This document shows positions 6,650-14,297 of a stretch of DNA of 18,093 nucleotides, piece after piece; position 1 is the stretch's first letter, and each line of letters opens with the position of its first letter. The stretch spans positions 1 through 18,093 of the forward strand of contig DASXTS010000239.1 in the NCBI GenBank assembly GCA_036505275.1, written 5' to 3'. Under the pieces are notes generated by a model. The model made no database searches and had not been told where the DNA came from. It saw only the letters and a program-made list of their open reading frames with translations. The stretch comes from DASXTS01 sp036505275 (GTDB lineage: Bacteria; Actinomycetota; Actinomycetes; Mycobacteriales; Pseudonocardiaceae). The translations under genes were made by a program, and so were the position numbers.

Positions 6650-7138
6650 TCATCCCACAGACTGGGTGTCGGCCTGTGGCTCCAGGACCACCACCGCGGT
6701 CTCGGCCGATCGCAGCGCCGCGTAGGAATCCAGATTGGCGTCGATGTCGCGCCAGCGAGCCCACAGCCGGGAGCGTTCGGCGCCTGCCGCGGCGCGGGCC
6801 GTCACCGGGCGCGGCCCGTCGGCGAGATCGACCCTGGCGTCCGGGTGCGCCTGGAGGTTGAGCCACCAGGAGGGCTCGCCAGGGCCCCAGCCGTTCATCG
6901 CCATCCCGACGAGGTTCGGACCGTCCTCGAAGTAACCGATGATCACGCTGCGCTGCCGGCCGGTGCGCCGTCCCGTGGTCGTCAGGCGCAACGCGCCCCA
7001 GCGGCGGCGGGCCCCCGGACGCCACAATCCGACTCGACCACCGGTGACGCGGTACAGGGCGCGGTGCACCGACCAAGCGAGGCGGATGAACCAGCGCGGC
7101 GGAAGCCGCGGCGGCTTGGGTGCACGTTCATCCGACAT
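6650..7138 (-). CDS. Nitroreductase/deazaflavin-dependent oxidoreductase (Ddn-like)
   Basis: This 162-residue protein belongs to the family of Ddn, the F420H2-dependent nitroreductase of mycobacteria. Signature segments are LRLTTTGRRTGRQRSV (about 50-65), FEDGPNLVGMAMNGWGPGEP (70-89) and WWLNLQAHPDARVDL (91-105). A final strand (AVVVLEP) follows. Members reduce quinones or nitro compounds using F420H2 and protect from oxidative stress; the native substrate is unknown. AAGGAGG lies 4 nt before the ATG at 7138, so the start is clear although the frame stays open far upstream. The N-terminus is basic and amphipathic, as in membrane-associated members. Confidence 0.9.
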   Translation of the reverse strand: MSDERAPKPPRLPPRWFIRLAWSVHRALYRVTGGRVGLWRPGARRRWGALRLTTTGRRTGRQRSVIIGYFEDGPNLVGMAMNGWGPGEPSWWLNLQAHPDARVDLADGPRPVTARAAAGAERSRLWARWRDIDANLDSYAALRSAETAVVVLEPQADTQSVG

Positions 7139-7458
7139 AGCGCCTCCTTCAACGTTGCGGTGGCCCAGTCCTAGGTGCAGAAGCCGGCCGTGTCCACCGC
7201 GATCTGCACCAGTCACGGCTACACATGGTCTGGTGGCGCCTGGATCGTGATCGAACGGGTCCGCTGCCCCCCGGCGTCCAAGGCGTCGCCGGGCATAAGG
7301 GGGGCATAAGGGCCCACGGCTCGGCCACGGTGGCACCCCTTTTGGTAGCCACAGCCGCCGTTCGAGCCGGACGAAGCCGGCGATTGTTGTACGGGATGCA
7401 GGTCCGGCTGCTCGCATTCGGCTGAGGCCCCGGGCGAACGACCGGCGCGTCTCCTGAG
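7139..7458. other. Intergenic region, 320 bp, with a short tandem repeat
   Basis: No supported gene. This stretch separates the starts of the Ddn-like gene from the stop of the dienelactone hydrolase gene, both on the minus strand, and presumably holds the promoter of the former. It contains a tandem 11-bp repeat at 7291-7312. Confidence 0.5.
7291..7312. repeat. Two tandem copies of an 11-bp unit
   Basis: GGGCATAAGGG occurs twice back to back with no mismatch. It is in a non-coding gap, about 150 bp upstream of the Ddn-like start. Confidence 0.6.
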
Positions 7459-8049
7459 TCAGCCCACCCGGTCGAGGAACTCCCGCGAGCGCTGCACCAC
7501 AAGTGCCGTCGCGTCGGCCTCGTACGACGGCAGCGAGCTGTCGGCGAACAGGTGCCGATCGCCCGGGTAGACGAACAGCTCGGCCAGCTCGGACCCGACC
7601 GTCTTGACCAGCTCGCGGGCGGCGTCGAGGTCGCCCTCCAGCGCGAAGAACGGGTCCTTGTCCATGCCGTGGATCTGCACGGGGACCCCTTCGGGCCATG
7701 GCCCGAAGGCCCAGTCGCCGGTGATGGGGATGCAGGACTCGTAGAGCAGCGCACCGCGCGCGCCGGGCCGGGTCTGGGCGAACCGCTGCGCGGTGCCGGC
7801 GCCCCAGGAGAAGCCGGCAAACACCAGGCCCTCGGGCAGGTCGGCCACGGCCTGGTCGGCGCGCTCGCGGAGCACGTCGTCCCCGATGCTCTGGATGTGC
7901 GCGACGCCGTCGTGGATGGTCGCCGGTCGCTCGCCGTCGAACAGGTCGGGCGTGTGCACGCTGTGCCCGCCGGCGCGAAGCTGCTCGGCGAACGCGCGCA
8001 CCCCGTCGGTGAGTCCCTGCACGTGGTGGAACAGCACGACTTCGGTCAT
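7459..8049 (-). CDS. Dienelactone hydrolase family protein (Ser nucleophile variant)
   Basis: This 196-residue alpha/beta hydrolase is of the small dienelactone hydrolase type. Characteristic parts are VVLFHHVQGLTDGVRAFAEQLR (4-25), HTPDLFDGE (32-40) and the nucleophile elbow GFSWGAG (79-85). The acid is in HGMDKDPFF (D130 or D132) and the histidine is in PGDRHLF (H166). Classical DLH uses Cys at the elbow; here it is Ser81, so esterase-like chemistry is more likely than true dienelactone hydrolysis. No other catechol-pathway gene is present. AGGAG lies about 7 nt before the ATG. The gene is divergent from an HTH regulator with only 63 bp between the starts, which suggests it is that regulator's target. 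Confidence 0.9.
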   Translation of the reverse strand: MTEVVLFHHVQGLTDGVRAFAEQLRAGGHSVHTPDLFDGERPATIHDGVAHIQSIGDDVLRERADQAVADLPEGLVFAGFSWGAGTAQRFAQTRPGARGALLYESCIPITGDWAFGPWPEGVPVQIHGMDKDPFFALEGDLDAARELVKTVGSELAELFVYPGDRHLFADSSLPSYEADATALVVQRSREFLDRVG

Positions 8050-8061
8050 CTCTACACTCCT

Positions 8062-8112
8062 GTTATCGGACGATGGTTATCGAATGGTCCACAACTCTAG
8101 AATGGTCCAGAT
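8062..8112. promoter_or_regulatory. Shared divergent promoter with repeated operator-like motifs
   Basis: Within the 63-bp gap there are two copies of GTTATCG (8062-8068, 8076-8082) and two of GAATGGTCCA (8082-8091, 8100-8109), the latter 18 bp apart. A good -10 hexamer for the HTH gene, TAGAAT (8098-8103), overlaps the last copy. A bound regulator would block that promoter. The repeats are direct, not inverted. Confidence 0.5.
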
Positions 8113-8709
8113 ATGCCGGTCAATGAGCAGATCCCGGACTACGACCTCGACGAGATGGTCGTGGTCACCGCGCCCGAGCAACTGCGCGCGCTGGCCGACC
8201 GGCTGCGCACCACCCTGCTGGATCTGCTCCTCGAGCGGGCCGCCACGGTCACCGAGATGGCGCAGGCGGTCGACCGCCCCAAGAGCACGGTCGCGTACCA
8301 CGTGAACCTTCTCGTCGACGCCGGCCTCCTGCGTGTGGTGCGCACCAGGCGGGTGCGGGCGATCGAGGAGCGGTACTACGGCCGGGTCGCCCGCACGCTC
8401 TACATCGGCGTGCTCAACCGCCCCCAGGACAAGCAGGTCGTGGCCGCCGTCAACAGGCTCGCGGAGGCCGCCACCGAGTCCGCTTCGGCTCACGCGGCCG
8501 ACGACCTGCGGTGCCTGCTCGTGCACGCACGCATCCCGATCGAGGAGGTGCGGAACTTCTGGGCGCAGGTCCAGCACGTCGCCCGCCGGTTCGCCCAGAT
8601 CCCCCGGGCCGGCGACCAGGTCTACGGCTTCGTCGCCGGCCTCTACCCCACCGACGCCCCCACCCTCCCCGACGCCCAGCGCGACCGGGCGACTGATGCG
8701 ACCGACTGA
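8113..8709 (+). CDS. ArsR-like winged-HTH transcriptional regulator
   Basis: This 198-residue protein has an N-terminal winged helix. It reads EQLRALADRLRTTLLDLLLERAATVTEMAQAV (about 22-53), then RPKSTVAYHVNLLVDAGLLRVVRTRRVRAIEERYYG (55-90), with the last part forming the wing. The remaining 100 residues are mainly helical and presumably form the dimerisation or effector domain; no metal-binding cysteine pattern is visible. The TAGAAT -10 box 9 nt before the ATG and the absence of a Shine-Dalgarno suggest a very short leader. It is divergent from the DLH-family hydrolase and probably controls it and itself through the repeats at 8062-8109. Confidence 0.87.
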   Translation: MPVNEQIPDYDLDEMVVVTAPEQLRALADRLRTTLLDLLLERAATVTEMAQAVDRPKSTVAYHVNLLVDAGLLRVVRTRRVRAIEERYYGRVARTLYIGVLNRPQDKQVVAAVNRLAEAATESASAHAADDLRCLLVHARIPIEEVRNFWAQVQHVARRFAQIPRAGDQVYGFVAGLYPTDAPTLPDAQRDRATDATD

Positions 8710-8742
8710 CGCGACCGGCGCCCGTTGGTGGGTCGTGGTGGT

Positions 8743-9629
8743 CTAGCGGGCCAAGGTCAGGAGTTCGGTGATCGCGGGTTCACCGTGGCCGGTGGGGATC
8801 AGCGAAACGACGGTGACGGGTGCAACTGCGCGGCACCAGGCGTAGAGGCGGTCGGGGTCGAGGCCGTGGACGGCGGACAGCGCGTGGCCGCGGGCGGCGA
8901 CGGCGTTGTGGGTGGTGGGGTCGCCGGCGGAGGCCAGCAGATAGTCGACGGCGTCGAAGCACGGGTCGCCCACGCAGAGCTTTGGATCGACGGTCATCAG
9001 CCCGCGCTGGGGGCCGGCGTCGAGGACGTTGCCTAGGTGCAGGTCGCCGTGCAGCAGGACGGAGGTGGACGCGGTGGCCAGCAGGCGGCGGCACCGGTCC
9101 AGAGCACGGTTCCACGTGCTGTGCGAGATGCGTTCGCCGATGCGGGGATCGGTCAGCCGGCGGCTGATGCGGGCGAAGAACTCCTCGCACCGGGTGCGCA
9201 GATCTTGCGGTGGCGTCGGGGGCACCTTGAGGTTGTGCAGGTCGGTGAGCAGGTCCGCCCACTGCCGCACGGTGGGCGGATGGGGCAGCTCGTCGGTGGG
9301 GGTGCCCGGCTCGATGGCCTCCATCAACATGCCCTCTGGGTGAGCGGCGAGCACCCGGGGCACCCGGCCGACGAGGCGAGCCAGCGCAGCATGGACACCT
9401 GCTCCGCCAGGAAGACCTGATCGGGACTGAGCTTGAGGACGGCAGGTGTGCCATCCGCCAGGCGACAGTCCAGCACGACGGAGGAGGCCCCAGCCGGCAA
9501 CGGCGCGCCGAGGGCGAGCGACCACCTGGTCGCGAGTTCCTCGGCCAGAGCCGGCACGCTGGCACACCAGCCGGCCACGTTCGCGCCGAACCGGCGCACC
9601 AACCGCGACGTGATTTCCTCGACGTCCAT
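8743..9629 (-). pseudogene. Aminoglycoside O-phosphotransferase, frameshifted
   Basis: Two overlapping frames together make one protein of the APH(6)/streptomycin-phosphotransferase type, about 295 residues. The N-terminal frame starts at the ATG at 9629 (MDVEEITSRLVRRFG) and runs through SSVVLDCRLADGTPAVLKLSP (the ATP lysine) to SMLRWLAS. The C-terminal frame carries on from GRVPRVLAAHPEGMLMEAIEPG, then the catalytic loop VLLHGDLHLGNVLD and the metal site MTVDPKLCVGDPCFD. The switch lies near 9370; inserting one base there would restore the gene. Without it the N-terminal frame ends after about 100 residues. All other motifs are intact, so the lesion is recent or a sequencing error. An intact enzyme would phosphorylate an aminoglycoside or a similar hydroxyl compound; the substrate is not provable. 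Confidence 0.85.
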
Positions 9630-9831
9630 CACCGGCAACCTACCGCCGATCAAACCCAGGGTTCGCCGTCGTCAAGCGATGGGGTCGGTGCGGCGGTCGC
9701 CTCTCGGCGATGGGCACGACGCAGCTCCAGCCGAACGGTATTCCACGACGGCAAATGGGATGAGGCCCGGGGGACGCGGACCGCACCGACCAGTGCTTAC
9801 AACGGCAGGGCGCGCGCCGTTGTTCCCGTCG

Positions 9832-9870
9832 GATGGTGTCGTCCGATGGTGTCGTCGGATGGCGCCGGCG
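9832..9870. repeat. 13-bp tandem repeat downstream of the ligase gene
   Basis: GATGGTGTCGTCC (9832-9844) and GATGGTGTCGTCG (9845-9857) are near-identical, and a third degenerate unit (9858-9870, GATGGCGCCGGCG) follows. The array ends just before the ligase stop at 9877 and lies outside any supported gene. Confidence 0.65.
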
Positions 9871-9876
9871 GCGACA

Positions 9877-11637
9877 CTAGCCTGTCGGCGCTCGTCGGGC
9901 CGAGCGGTAGAGGCCGACGAGCTCGTCGACCGTGGTCGCGTCCTCGGGTGCCTTGTCGTCGCGGTAGCGGCCGGTGAATCGAGGGAAACGCATGGCCAGG
10001 CCGGCATCCTCCCTCAGCGCTCCCCATCCGGCGGTGTGGTTGGGCGACGGGGTCAGCTCGGCGCCGAGCACTTCGACCACCACGCTGGGCTCGAACCACA
10101 CATCGGCGGTCCGGCGCGCATCAACCCGTGCGGGCCGGTCCGGGCGCGCGTGCTCGGCCAGCCGGCCAGGAAGCGAGGCCATGTCAGCATCGCTGAACCC
10201 GGTGCCGCACTTGCAGACGGTGGGAAACGTATCGGTCTCGGGATCGTAGGCGGCAAGCAGCAGCGCGCCGTACATGCCTGCGCGGCGGCCGCGGCCCCAC
10301 AAGGCGCCGACGACAACCAGATCGAGCGTGTCGCTGAGCTCGGTGTGGTAGTCGCGCTTGAGCTTGATCCACAGCCAGCCGCGCGCGCCCGCTTGGTAGC
10401 CCGCCGACGGTGCCAGCGACTTGCACAGCAGCCCCTCACACCCGTCCGCGATGGATTGCTCGAACGCTGCCTCGAGCGAGGCCTCGCCGGTGATGTGTGT
10501 TGCCGTGGTGAGCTGAAGCTGGGCCGACGCGTTGATCGCCTCGGCAAGGCGCGCTCGCCGCTGCGGATAGGGCAGGCGGGTCAGGTCCTGGCCGTCCGCG
10601 TAGAGCAGGTCGAAGCAGAACAGGCTGACCGGCACGTCACGCATTGCCTCGGTGATGCCGTGCTTGCGGCGTCGGAACATCACTTCCTGGAACGGGCGCA
10701 GCTCACCGGACGCCGGGTCGGCGGCGACGACCTCGCCCTCCAGGATCGCCTCACGAGGCATGAGGCCGTTGCGCAACATCGCCACGACATCGGGGAACTG
10801 ATCGGAGACGCGCTCCTGGCGACGCGTGAACAGCTCGAGCTGCCCGTCGGCGGTGCGGTGGGCCTGGACTCGCATGCCGTCGTACTTGTACTCCGCTGCA
10901 CACGTCCCGCCGAGCCTGGCGAGGATCTCAGCGGCGCTGGACATGCGCTGGGCCAGCATCGCTCGGACCGGATGCCCTGGCCGTACCCGCAGCTGCTCGA
11001 CCGCCGCCATACCGTCCGCGGCCAGGGTGGCGGCGACCAGACCGAGATCGCAGCAGATGTTGTACCCGCGCTCGAGCACCGGTCGGGCGGCGCGGCCGCC
11101 GGCATACACCTGGGCAAGCGCATCCAGGATCGTCGGCGTGCCCACCCCAAGCCTCAGCGTGCCGGTGACCAGCCGCAAGAGATAGCGCGCCTCCAGCGGG
11201 GTCGCCTGCCGCAACAGCCCGACCAGCAGCTCGAGCTTGCGAGTCTGCGATCCTGGACCGGCGGCCGAAGCGATCTGATGCATCGTGTCCACCACGCCGC
11301 GGACCTCCAGTGCGGCCGGCCGCTGCCCGGCCGCGGCCCCGCCGAGCAGCCGCTGCGCGGTAAGGCCCAGATCGCCGGTGTCCCGAAGCACCTCCCGAAC
11401 GTGCTCGCCGGTCGCACCGGCGGCCTCGGCAAGCGCACGAGCCGCGAGCTTCTCGGCCAGACCGAGGTCCACCCCGGCGAACGCGGGCGCGATCTGTCCC
11501 TGGCACAGATAAGCGACGGTTGGCAACAGGTCCGCCGGCGTCTGGGCGAGCAGGGCCGCCATCCGGTCGATGAGCGCCAAGCGGCCGGTGAGCTGCTCCA
11601 ACTCCTGATACGCCTCGGCAACGATCTCGTACTGCAC
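9877..11637 (-). CDS. ATP-dependent DNA ligase (LigB type)
   Basis: This 586-residue ligase seals nicks in duplex DNA using ATP through a covalent AMP-lysine. It has the helical N-terminal DNA-binding domain (about 1-215). The nucleotidyltransferase motif I is EYKYDGMRVQAHR with the nucleophile at about K251. Later come SLFCFDLLYADG (motif III), EGLLCKSL (motif IV) and WLWIKLKRDY (motif V). A C-terminal OB-fold ends in the basic segment before SARRAPTG. The N-terminal domain and size match archaeal-like LigB ligases rather than short LigC or the LigD polymerase-ligases; no Ku or LigD-type primase is adjacent. In actinobacteria these enzymes are accessory to the NAD-dependent LigA. The GTG start at 11637 is chosen for the AGGAGG 4-5 nt upstream; the frame is open further but has no homology there. 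Confidence 0.94.
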   Translation of the reverse strand: MQYEIVAEAYQELEQLTGRLALIDRMAALLAQTPADLLPTVAYLCQGQIAPAFAGVDLGLAEKLAARALAEAAGATGEHVREVLRDTGDLGLTAQRLLGGAAAGQRPAALEVRGVVDTMHQIASAAGPGSQTRKLELLVGLLRQATPLEARYLLRLVTGTLRLGVGTPTILDALAQVYAGGRAARPVLERGYNICCDLGLVAATLAADGMAAVEQLRVRPGHPVRAMLAQRMSSAAEILARLGGTCAAEYKYDGMRVQAHRTADGQLELFTRRQERVSDQFPDVVAMLRNGLMPREAILEGEVVAADPASGELRPFQEVMFRRRKHGITEAMRDVPVSLFCFDLLYADGQDLTRLPYPQRRARLAEAINASAQLQLTTATHITGEASLEAAFEQSIADGCEGLLCKSLAPSAGYQAGARGWLWIKLKRDYHTELSDTLDLVVVGALWGRGRRAGMYGALLLAAYDPETDTFPTVCKCGTGFSDADMASLPGRLAEHARPDRPARVDARRTADVWFEPSVVVEVLGAELTPSPNHTAGWGALREDAGLAMRFPRFTGRYRDDKAPEDATTVDELVGLYRSARRAPTG

Positions 11638-11714
11638 GGCACCTCCTGTCGCCTTCGCCAATAGTTGCAGGTCAGCCGAAGCCGGATATCGACACGCGGG
11701 TGTGAGAGCGTCTT

Positions 11715-12839
11715 GTGGTGCTGTTGCGATGGGTTGGTTTCGGCGGTGGCCTCGCCGTGCTGCTGGCCACCGGCTTGAGCGTGGTGGGCACGCTGGTGGT
11801 GCCGCGCGCCATCGACTCCCGGATCTCGCGGGCATGCGATCGGGTGGTGGACGCGGCGTTCGCCGCCGCGACCCGGCCGATACGAAACTTCCTGCGCCGC
11901 GACCGGGTGCTGGCCTGGCAGGCGCCGGTGGCCCTGCTACTGCGGCTAGCGGTGTGGATCGCGCTGCTCGCGGTGGCGTTCGGGCTGGTCATGCTGCCGC
12001 TGGTGCCCGGCCCGGCCGGCCGCGCGTTCAGCGAGGCCGGCTCGTCGATGTTCACCCTCGGCTACGCCGCGCCGGTCGGCGCGCCGAGCAGCGCGGCCGC
12101 GTACCTGGCCGCGTACACCGGGCTGGTCGTGGTCGGCCTGCAGATCGGCTACCTCCCGACGTTGTACTCGGCGTTCAACCGGCGTGAGACCGCGGTGACC
12201 CTGCTGATCTCGCGGGCCGGCGTGCCCGCGTGGGGACCGGAGATCCTGGCCCGCACCCGCTGGGGCATCTACGACGGAGACACCCGCCCGACACTGAACG
12301 AACTGTTCGCCGCCTGGGAGCCGTGGGCGGCCGAGGTGGCCGAGTCGCATACCACCTACCTGACGCTCGTGCGGCTGCGCTCACCCCGCCCGCTGTCGCA
12401 CTGGCTGACGTCCCTGCTGGCGGTGATGGACGCGGCGGCCCTGCACCTGTCGCTCGCACCGGAGAGCGAGCCCAAGGTGTCCGCACGGCTGTGCCTGCGA
12501 ATGGGCTTCGTAGCCATGCGCCAGATCGCGCGGACGATGCGACTGCCCACCGACGAGGACCCGGACCCCGACGGCGCCATCTCGATCAGCTACGAGCAGT
12601 TCGCCACGGCCGTCGACATGCTGCGGTCGCTGCAGTACCGAGTCGAACGCTCCGCCGAGGAGGCCTGGCCCGACTTTCGCGGCTGGCGGGTGAACTACGA
12701 CGCCACGGCGCTGGCCCTGGCCCGCGCTGTCGATGCCCCACCCGCCCTGTGGAGCGGCGAGCGGCGCTGGCCGTCCACGCCGATTCCGCCGATCCGACCA
12801 TCCATCCGCGCACCACGCGGCACTCGCCGTCCCGGTTGA
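11715..12839 (+). CDS. Channel-like membrane protein with modified K+-filter motif
   Basis: This 374-residue protein has three membrane segments, at about 8-30, 70-95 and 126-150. A re-entrant-looking stretch SEAGSSMFTLGYAAP (about 106-120) lies between the last two. This resembles the pore loop of two-TM potassium channels, where the filter reads TxGYG; here it is TLGYA, so the last glycine is replaced. Then follows a large soluble domain (about 155-374), rich in helices and ending in a proline/arginine tail. I do not recognise this domain. Ion conduction is inferred only from the pore-like motif. Start codon is GTG at 11715 (or 11718) with a weak ribosome site. It is divergent from the ligase; the 77-bp gap contains both promoters. 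Confidence 0.7.
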   Translation: MVLLRWVGFGGGLAVLLATGLSVVGTLVVPRAIDSRISRACDRVVDAAFAAATRPIRNFLRRDRVLAWQAPVALLLRLAVWIALLAVAFGLVMLPLVPGPAGRAFSEAGSSMFTLGYAAPVGAPSSAAAYLAAYTGLVVVGLQIGYLPTLYSAFNRRETAVTLLISRAGVPAWGPEILARTRWGIYDGDTRPTLNELFAAWEPWAAEVAESHTTYLTLVRLRSPRPLSHWLTSLLAVMDAAALHLSLAPESEPKVSARLCLRMGFVAMRQIARTMRLPTDEDPDPDGAISISYEQFATAVDMLRSLQYRVERSAEEAWPDFRGWRVNYDATALALARAVDAPPALWSGERRWPSTPIPPIRPSIRAPRGTRRPG

Positions 12840-12915
12840 ACGGCCCTCGCCCATCGTGTGCCGAGCACAGCCGGAATCCCTACGGGTGGTCCTCCCAACT
12901 CCACCTTGTGGCGCC

Positions 12916-12955
12916 GCACAACACCGTGCGCGCCCTGACCAAGCAGTTGTTGTGC
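12916..12955. terminator. Stem-loop between convergent genes
   Basis: GCACAACA (12916-12923) pairs with TGTTGTGC (12948-12955) across 24 nt. It lies in the 190-bp gap between the channel-like gene stop and the winged-helix gene stop. It might serve as a shared terminator, though no T-tract follows. Confidence 0.3.
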
Positions 12956-13033
12956 GCCGCGCCCCCGACGAAAGCGCCGGCGTCCGGCCGATATCCCAGG
13001 AGGCGGGCCCGCAGGGGGTTCCAGGCGTGCGGC

Positions 13034-14146
13034 TCACGGCAGAGCGAGACGGGCCTCGAGCCGCAGGTAGTCGCCGTAGCGTCGGGCGGCCCGGTCGAGG
13101 GCTTCGACCTCGCGGGGTAGCAGGGCTCGGTAAGGCCGCAGGTCGAACTGCACGTGGTTGTTGCCGATGGTGCGGCGCATGGCGGCGAGGAGTTGTGCAT
13201 CGACCAGGGCCATGCCGGTCGCGGTCTCCCGGGTGCGCGGAACATTACCGGCGGCGTCGAGCACCCAGCGGGAATCCTGGTAGCCGCGGTATGCCTCGTC
13301 GAGGATCTGGAGAAGGTGGCCCGCGGGCTCCAGTAGGCCGCTGGGCGGATCGGCGGGGGCGTGCCAGAAGGTGCGGTCGTCGTGGGTGAAGGAGTCGAGC
13401 CGATCACGCACGTGCTCCAGGCCGGCGCGCACATCGGTGAGGGTGAGCGTGGCCCAGTAGGCGAGGTCTCGTTCGGTTGCCGGGCCATGCCCGGTGAAGT
13501 AGCGCAGGGCGAGCTCGGCCAGGGCCTCGGTTCGCTCCAGCCGGCGTGGTGCCGGCACACGGTGGCTCGTGAGCGCGTAGGTGTGCTCGCCGTCAACGAC
13601 GCGTCCGCTGCAGATCAGCCCGGTCAGCTCGGCGTGCGCCAGCAGGATCATCAGCAGCTGCCCGCTGCCCTGGACACTGCCCTGGACACTGCCCTGGACA
13701 CCGCCCTGGACACCGCGGCCGCGCAGTTCGTCAGCCAGCTGCGCGCGGGTGAGCTGTCCCCGACCAGCCAATGCCGTCGTGACGGCGGCCACGGCGTGCT
13801 CGATCGCGGGCTCGTCGAGGCCGTGGGCGTTGCGGAGCTGCTGGCCGGTGACCCGCCGCACCCGGGGACCGGTCAGGTCAAGCAGCCAGCCGATGTCCTC
13901 GGCCCGCACGAAGTGCCAGGTGGGCCGCAGCACGTGCGTGCGCAGCACGACGCCGTCGTCAAGGAGAGTCGCCAGCTCGGCCTGATCCGGATCCTGGGTG
14001 CGCGAGGCCACTGCCCAGGCCGCCTGACCGGGGTTCTCTGCCTGTACGGCCAGCAGCGAACCGACAACCTCGCCCGCCGAGATGGCGTGCGGCGCGACCA
14101 GGTGCTGGCTGCGCAAACGCCAGCGAGCAATGTCGAGGTCCTGCAC
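13034..14146 (-). CDS. Winged helix DNA-binding domain protein (AlkZ-like, HTH_42)
   Basis: This protein of about 370 residues fits the winged-helix family that includes the DNA glycosylases AlkZ and YcaQ. It opens with DLDIARWRLRSQHLVAP and has VGSLLAVQAENPGQAAWAV, VLRTHVLRPTWHFVRAEDIGWLLDLTGPRV and LTRAQLADELRGRG. Then come AELTGLICSGRVVDGEHTYAL and TERDLAYWATLTLTDVRAGLEHV. A typical terminal part (GNNHVQFDLRPYRALLPREVEALDRAARRYGDYL) closes it. Family glycosylases unhook interstrand crosslinks or remove alkylated bases. The QxQ/QxD catalytic motif of AlkZ cannot be assigned with confidence, so enzymatic activity is unproven. The GTG at 14146 is preceded by GGGAGG at long spacing (11 nt); an ATG at 14200 is possible but has no ribosome site. 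The gene contains an in-frame 12-bp repeat (13665-13712). It is divergent from the PIN-domain gene. Confidence 0.85.
   Translation of the reverse strand: MQDLDIARWRLRSQHLVAPHAISAGEVVGSLLAVQAENPGQAAWAVASRTQDPDQAELATLLDDGVVLRTHVLRPTWHFVRAEDIGWLLDLTGPRVRRVTGQQLRNAHGLDEPAIEHAVAAVTTALAGRGQLTRAQLADELRGRGVQGGVQGSVQGSVQGSGQLLMILLAHAELTGLICSGRVVDGEHTYALTSHRVPAPRRLERTEALAELALRYFTGHGPATERDLAYWATLTLTDVRAGLEHVRDRLDSFTHDDRTFWHAPADPPSGLLEPAGHLLQILDEAYRGYQDSRWVLDAAGNVPRTRETATGMALVDAQLLAAMRRTIGNNHVQFDLRPYRALLPREVEALDRAARRYGDYLRLEARLALP
13665..13712. repeat. In-frame 12-bp minisatellite inside the winged-helix gene
   Basis: Four back-to-back copies of CTGCCCTGGACA (the fourth with one T-to-C change), encoding VQGS/VQGG repeats on the minus strand. 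The unit is a multiple of three, so copy changes keep the frame. It falls in a loop between LADELRGRG and the next helix. Confidence 0.9.
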
Positions 14147-14297
14147 CCCGCCGCCAACCTCCCTGACCCGAGCCGCAACAGACCAGCCAGGCGCGTACAT
14201 CCAAGCGCCCGGTCGCCAGGCCAGCGGGCCCGGTCCTCGCACCGTGAAGCAGGCCCTGCTGTCCGATAGGGTCCCATGATGCAGACGAGGTGAGCCC

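Noticed and set aside
7139..7699. N-terminal extension of the Ddn-like frame up to 7699
   Set aside because: The strong AAGGAGG and ATG at 7138 define the start, and the extension overlaps the dienelactone hydrolase gene.
9433..11664. 743-codon plus-strand open frame opposite the DNA ligase
   Set aside because: Composition is that of an antisense frame; the ligase on the other strand has all catalytic motifs.
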